This document shows positions 30,630 to 32,710 of a DNA stretch of 32,710 bases, one piece after another. The notes beneath the pieces were generated by a model that saw nothing but the letters and a program-made list of their open reading frames with translations, was not told the DNA's origin and did no database searches. The position numbers were made by a program, and so were the translations under genes. The DNA lies in assembly GCA_964513655.1 (NCBI GenBank), contig CAZENQ010000033.1, positions 1 through 32,710 of the forward strand. Reading direction: 5' to 3'. The stretch is from G020350405 sp964513655. GTDB taxonomy: Bacteria; Planctomycetota; Phycisphaerae; Sedimentisphaerales; Anaerobacaceae. Within the stretch, counting starts at the first letter, position 1, and every line of letters starts with the position of its first letter.

Positions 30630-30758
30630 TTACTTCAACGGCCAGTCATACGGGCACCAGTACAGCCATTCCTCAACGAACAGCCCCAGGTCTACCCCGT
30701 CAACATCGCCTAACTGGTCCAGGTCCGCCCCCCGTTACACCTCTCACATGCTTACCTG
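30630..30758 (-). pseudogene. In-frame dockerin-like remnant behind the beta-helix gene
   Basis: Directly after the stop of the beta-helix gene, in the same frame, come two more stop codons (TGA, TAA) within 24 bases. An open stretch then reads ADLDQLGDVDGVDLGLFVEEW and continues to a WCPYDWPLK end at 30630. This closely matches the dockerin-like repeat at the end of the intact protein (GDGVVDGLDLGLLVDYWLW). It looks like a lost extra repeat or the original C-terminus, cut off by stop mutations. Confidence 0.55.
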
Positions 30759-32710
30759 TTATTCTTGCCACAGCCAGTAATCCACCAGCAGCCCAAGGTC
30801 CAGCCCATCCACTACACCGTCGCCCTCAGGTGGGACAATATCTGCCGATGGCACGCCCGGTGCCTGCTGCCACTGCTCCGCCAGAATCCCAAAGTCAATA
30901 AAGCTCACCTTCCAGTCTCCGTTCAAGTCCCACGCCTCCGGCAGCCGGTAGTGATAACCCATATCCACCACTCCCCCATCACCAAGCCCGTCCGTCCGAG
31001 TCGTCGATTCGTCCATTCCCAGATTCGCCGCCGTATCGCTGCCCGCGTCCACGCACGGACTATTCAACGCCTGCCCCGCCGCGACCTGACTCAAATAATA
31101 ATCTCCCAAAGCCCCCGTCACAAAACACGGGTCCGCATCGATGTTCTCCGTCCCGCCGTATCCGCCCTGCACATCGCTGTACGTCGCTGCGGCCCAACTG
31201 CTCGGATAATCGTAATCGTCGATCTGGTCCGGCGAATTGCCCCACAGAATACAATTTGTCACCGTCGGGTTGCTGCTCGCGTTGTTCATTATCCCCCCGG
31301 CGGAATTCGTTGCGGTATTCCCGCTGAACGTGCAGTTCGTCACCGTTGGGCTGCTGTTGTCATAGTCGTACATCCCGCCGCCCCACTGGGCCGGATTGTT
31401 GCTGAACGTGCAGTTTGTCACCGTCGGGCTGCTCATGTTATTGAAGATTCCGCCTCCGTTGATACCGGCCCAATTCTCTCTGAACCTGCAGTTCGTCAAC
31501 GTCGGGGTGCTCGTCTCGTTGTACATCCCCGCGCCGTCATGCGTCGCGGTATTTTCGCTGAAGTTGCAGTCCGTCACCGCCGCGTTGCCGCTGCCATAGT
31601 TGTACATCCCGCTGCCACGCTCGGCCGAATTGCCGCTGAACGTGCAGTTCGTCACCTTCGGGCTGCTTTCCCAGTTGTAAATACCGCCTCCGTTGATACC
31701 GGCCCAGTTCCCGCTGAACGTGCAGTTCGTCAGTGCCGGATGGCTCCAGTTATTTAACATGCCTCCGCCGGCTTGTGTTGCGGTATTGCCGCTGAAGTTG
31801 CAGTCTTTCACCGTCGGGCTGCTGTTTTCGCAGTACATCCCCGCGCCCTGATAGTCCGGCCAGGAAGCGCCGTCGGCATATCCGCCCGTAATAGTAAAGC
31901 CTTCTAAGATAGTATTGGCGTCCTCCCCGCTCACGCACTTCACGACATGGTCATTCCCGGTGCCGTCTATCGTGGTAACCTCCGCCCCGCCGCTCGAGTA
32001 AAGCCGCACACCCTTGCCGCCAAAGTCAATCGCCTCATAATGCGTCCCCGGCCATACCTCGATTTCATCCCCATCGTTGGCGTCGTCTATTGCATCCTGT
32101 ACCAAACCATACAGCCGGTCCTGGCTTACATTGTGAGCGACAAGAAAATTGTACTCATAGCTGCCCATGTCAACCACAGCCGTCCCATTCACGTCTCCAT
32201 CTATAATCCTCGGGTACCCATCCAGGTCGAACGGTATCGGCTCCACGGTGTTCCCGTCCCCGTCAAGGTCGCAGCTGTCCGCCGGCACTGAATTGTTGTC
32301 GCCCGCGTCGATACAGGGCGAGATACCCCGAAGCCGCAAATTACACCCGCTGCCATTGACAAACATCGGGTTTTCATCGATACACCCTGCACCGAACCAG
32401 CTTTGACCCGTGCCGCCCTTTACATCGCTGTATGTAACAACGGGGCTGCTAGACACGTTCACCATCTCCATCCCCGCCACACCCCACACGATGCAGTTGG
32501 TAACTATCGCATTACTTGACCAGGAGTTCCAGATCGACCCGCCCAAGCCACTTGAACTGTTGTAGAAGCTGCTGTTCGTGACCGTTGCCGGCGACAACAC
32601 ATTAAACATTACGCCCATGCCTGCCACCCCATCCTCGCCGTCGCTGCCATCTGGGAAAGGCCAGACTACATTACCCCCCGCGCCCCCCGCCCCGCCGCTG
32701 CCACCCAGGT
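30759..32710 (-). CDS. Right-handed parallel beta-helix repeat protein with dockerin-like tail (5' end outside window)
   Basis: The C-terminal 650 residues of a large secreted protein. Its frame stays open to the right edge with a glycine-rich stretch (GGSGGAGGAGG), so the start lies beyond the window; the GTG at 32627 is only an internal codon. The body is a parallel beta-helix of about 25-30-residue repeats with the consensus NCTFSGNxAxxxGGGxYNxxSSPxVT. About a dozen occur, which makes the DNA internally repetitive (CCGCTGAACGTGCAGTTCGTC and variants). A second beta-helix domain opens near TIDGTGNDHVVKC. The end carries two dockerin-like calcium motifs (DLNGDWKVSFIDFGILAEQW and GDGVVDGLDLGLLVDYW). 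This is a choice-of-anchor or polymorphic outer membrane-type surface protein, possibly polysaccharide-directed; no catalytic residues are assigned. Confidence 0.87.
   Translation of the reverse strand, partial: LGGSGGAGGAGGNVVWPFPDGSDGEDGVAGMGVMFNVLSPATVTNSSFYNSSSGLGGSIWNSWSSNAIVTNCIVWGVAGMEMVNVSSSPVVTYSDVKGGTGQSWFGAGCIDENPMFVNGSGCNLRLRGISPCIDAGDNNSVPADSCDLDGDGNTVEPIPFDLDGYPRIIDGDVNGTAVVDMGSYEYNFLVAHNVSQDRLYGLVQDAIDDANDGDEIEVWPGTHYEAIDFGGKGVRLYSSGGAEVTTIDGTGNDHVVKCVSGEDANTILEGFTITGGYADGASWPDYQGAGMYCENSSPTVKDCNFSGNTATQAGGGMLNNWSHPALTNCTFSGNWAGINGGGIYNWESSPKVTNCTFSGNSAERGSGMYNYGSGNAAVTDCNFSENTATHDGAGMYNETSTPTLTNCRFRENWAGINGGGIFNNMSSPTVTNCTFSNNPAQWGGGMYDYDNSSPTVTNCTFSGNTATNSAGGIMNNASSNPTVTNCILWGNSPDQIDDYDYPSSWAAATYSDVQGGYGGTENIDADPCFVTGALGDYYLSQVAAGQALNSPCVDAGSDTAANLGMDESTTRTDGLGDGGVVDMGYHYRLPEAWDLNGDWKVSFIDFGILAEQWQQAPGVPSADIVPPEGDGVVDGLDLGLLVDYWLWQE

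Noticed and set aside
30765..31757. A 330-codon open frame on the plus strand opposite the beta-helix gene
   Set aside because: It mirrors the GC-rich tandem repeats of the real gene, has a repetitive Arg/Val/His composition and no ribosome binding site or recognisable domain.
31240..31830. Regularly spaced repeats that could suggest a CRISPR array
   Set aside because: The repeats are in frame with the beta-helix protein, vary between copies and encode the NCTFSGN repeat, so they are coding repeats.

Overview
The window looks like chromosome of a planctomycete, most probably of the class Phycisphaerae (inference). The clues are secreted proteins that combine a LamG-like or parallel beta-helix body with short dockerin-like tails (positions 19146-20684 and 30759-32710), Tat- and lipoprotein-exported single-domain proteins including a DUF6599-type lipoprotein, and an FtsK/SpoIIIE ATPase next to small WXG100-like proteins. 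No rRNA, tRNA, CRISPR array, insertion sequence or phage gene was seen. Base and codon use look even along the window.

Region 1 (1-7190, plus strand) is an arsenic-methyl/radical-SAM cluster. In order it holds a family-2 glycosyltransferase, ArsM-like arsenite methyltransferase, ArsS-like radical SAM protein, DUF547 protein, DUF2064 transferase, MerA/Lpd-like flavin disulfide oxidoreductase and TVP38/TMEM64 membrane protein. ArsM plus ArsS is the core of arsenosugar synthesis, and the two transferases are the usual partners of this radical SAM family. Region 2 (7206-11356, minus) is a redox and stress group: a DUF255 thioredoxin-fold protein, a diiron ferritin-like protein, a redoxin and a CBS-pair protein.

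Region 3 (11429-18914, minus) is regulatory. A MEDS-PAS-GAF-PAS-PAS histidine kinase and a complete NarL-type response regulator form a two-component pair. Beyond a 648-base gap lies a second transcription unit: csrA, three response-regulator paralogues that all lack the DNA-binding domain and are eroded to different degrees, and a family-4 glycosyltransferase. The gap holds a good promoter facing csrA and two tandem ~170-base copies of a hairpin element with pairing-preserving differences, so csrA seems to have a long structured leader.

Region 4 (19146-26565, minus) has a LamG/dockerin-like exported protein and then the most unusual locus: two small paralogous helical proteins sharing a W-x-D-x5-F-x-E-E-F motif, a 348-residue helical protein of unknown function, and a 1310-residue membrane-anchored FtsK/SpoIIIE-type ATPase with one intact and two degenerate nucleotide-binding modules and long coiled coils. 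This resembles a stripped-down type VII (ESX/Yuk-like) secretion core in a diderm bacterium.

Region 5 (26566-32710) holds a membrane-anchored zinc-ribbon protein (plus strand) behind a strong sigma70-like promoter, then on the minus strand a DUF6599 lipoprotein, a Tat-exported aldo/keto reductase-like protein that lacks the catalytic histidine, and a VOC protein. It ends in a large beta-helix repeat protein that runs off the right edge and is followed by an in-frame dockerin-like remnant behind three stop codons.
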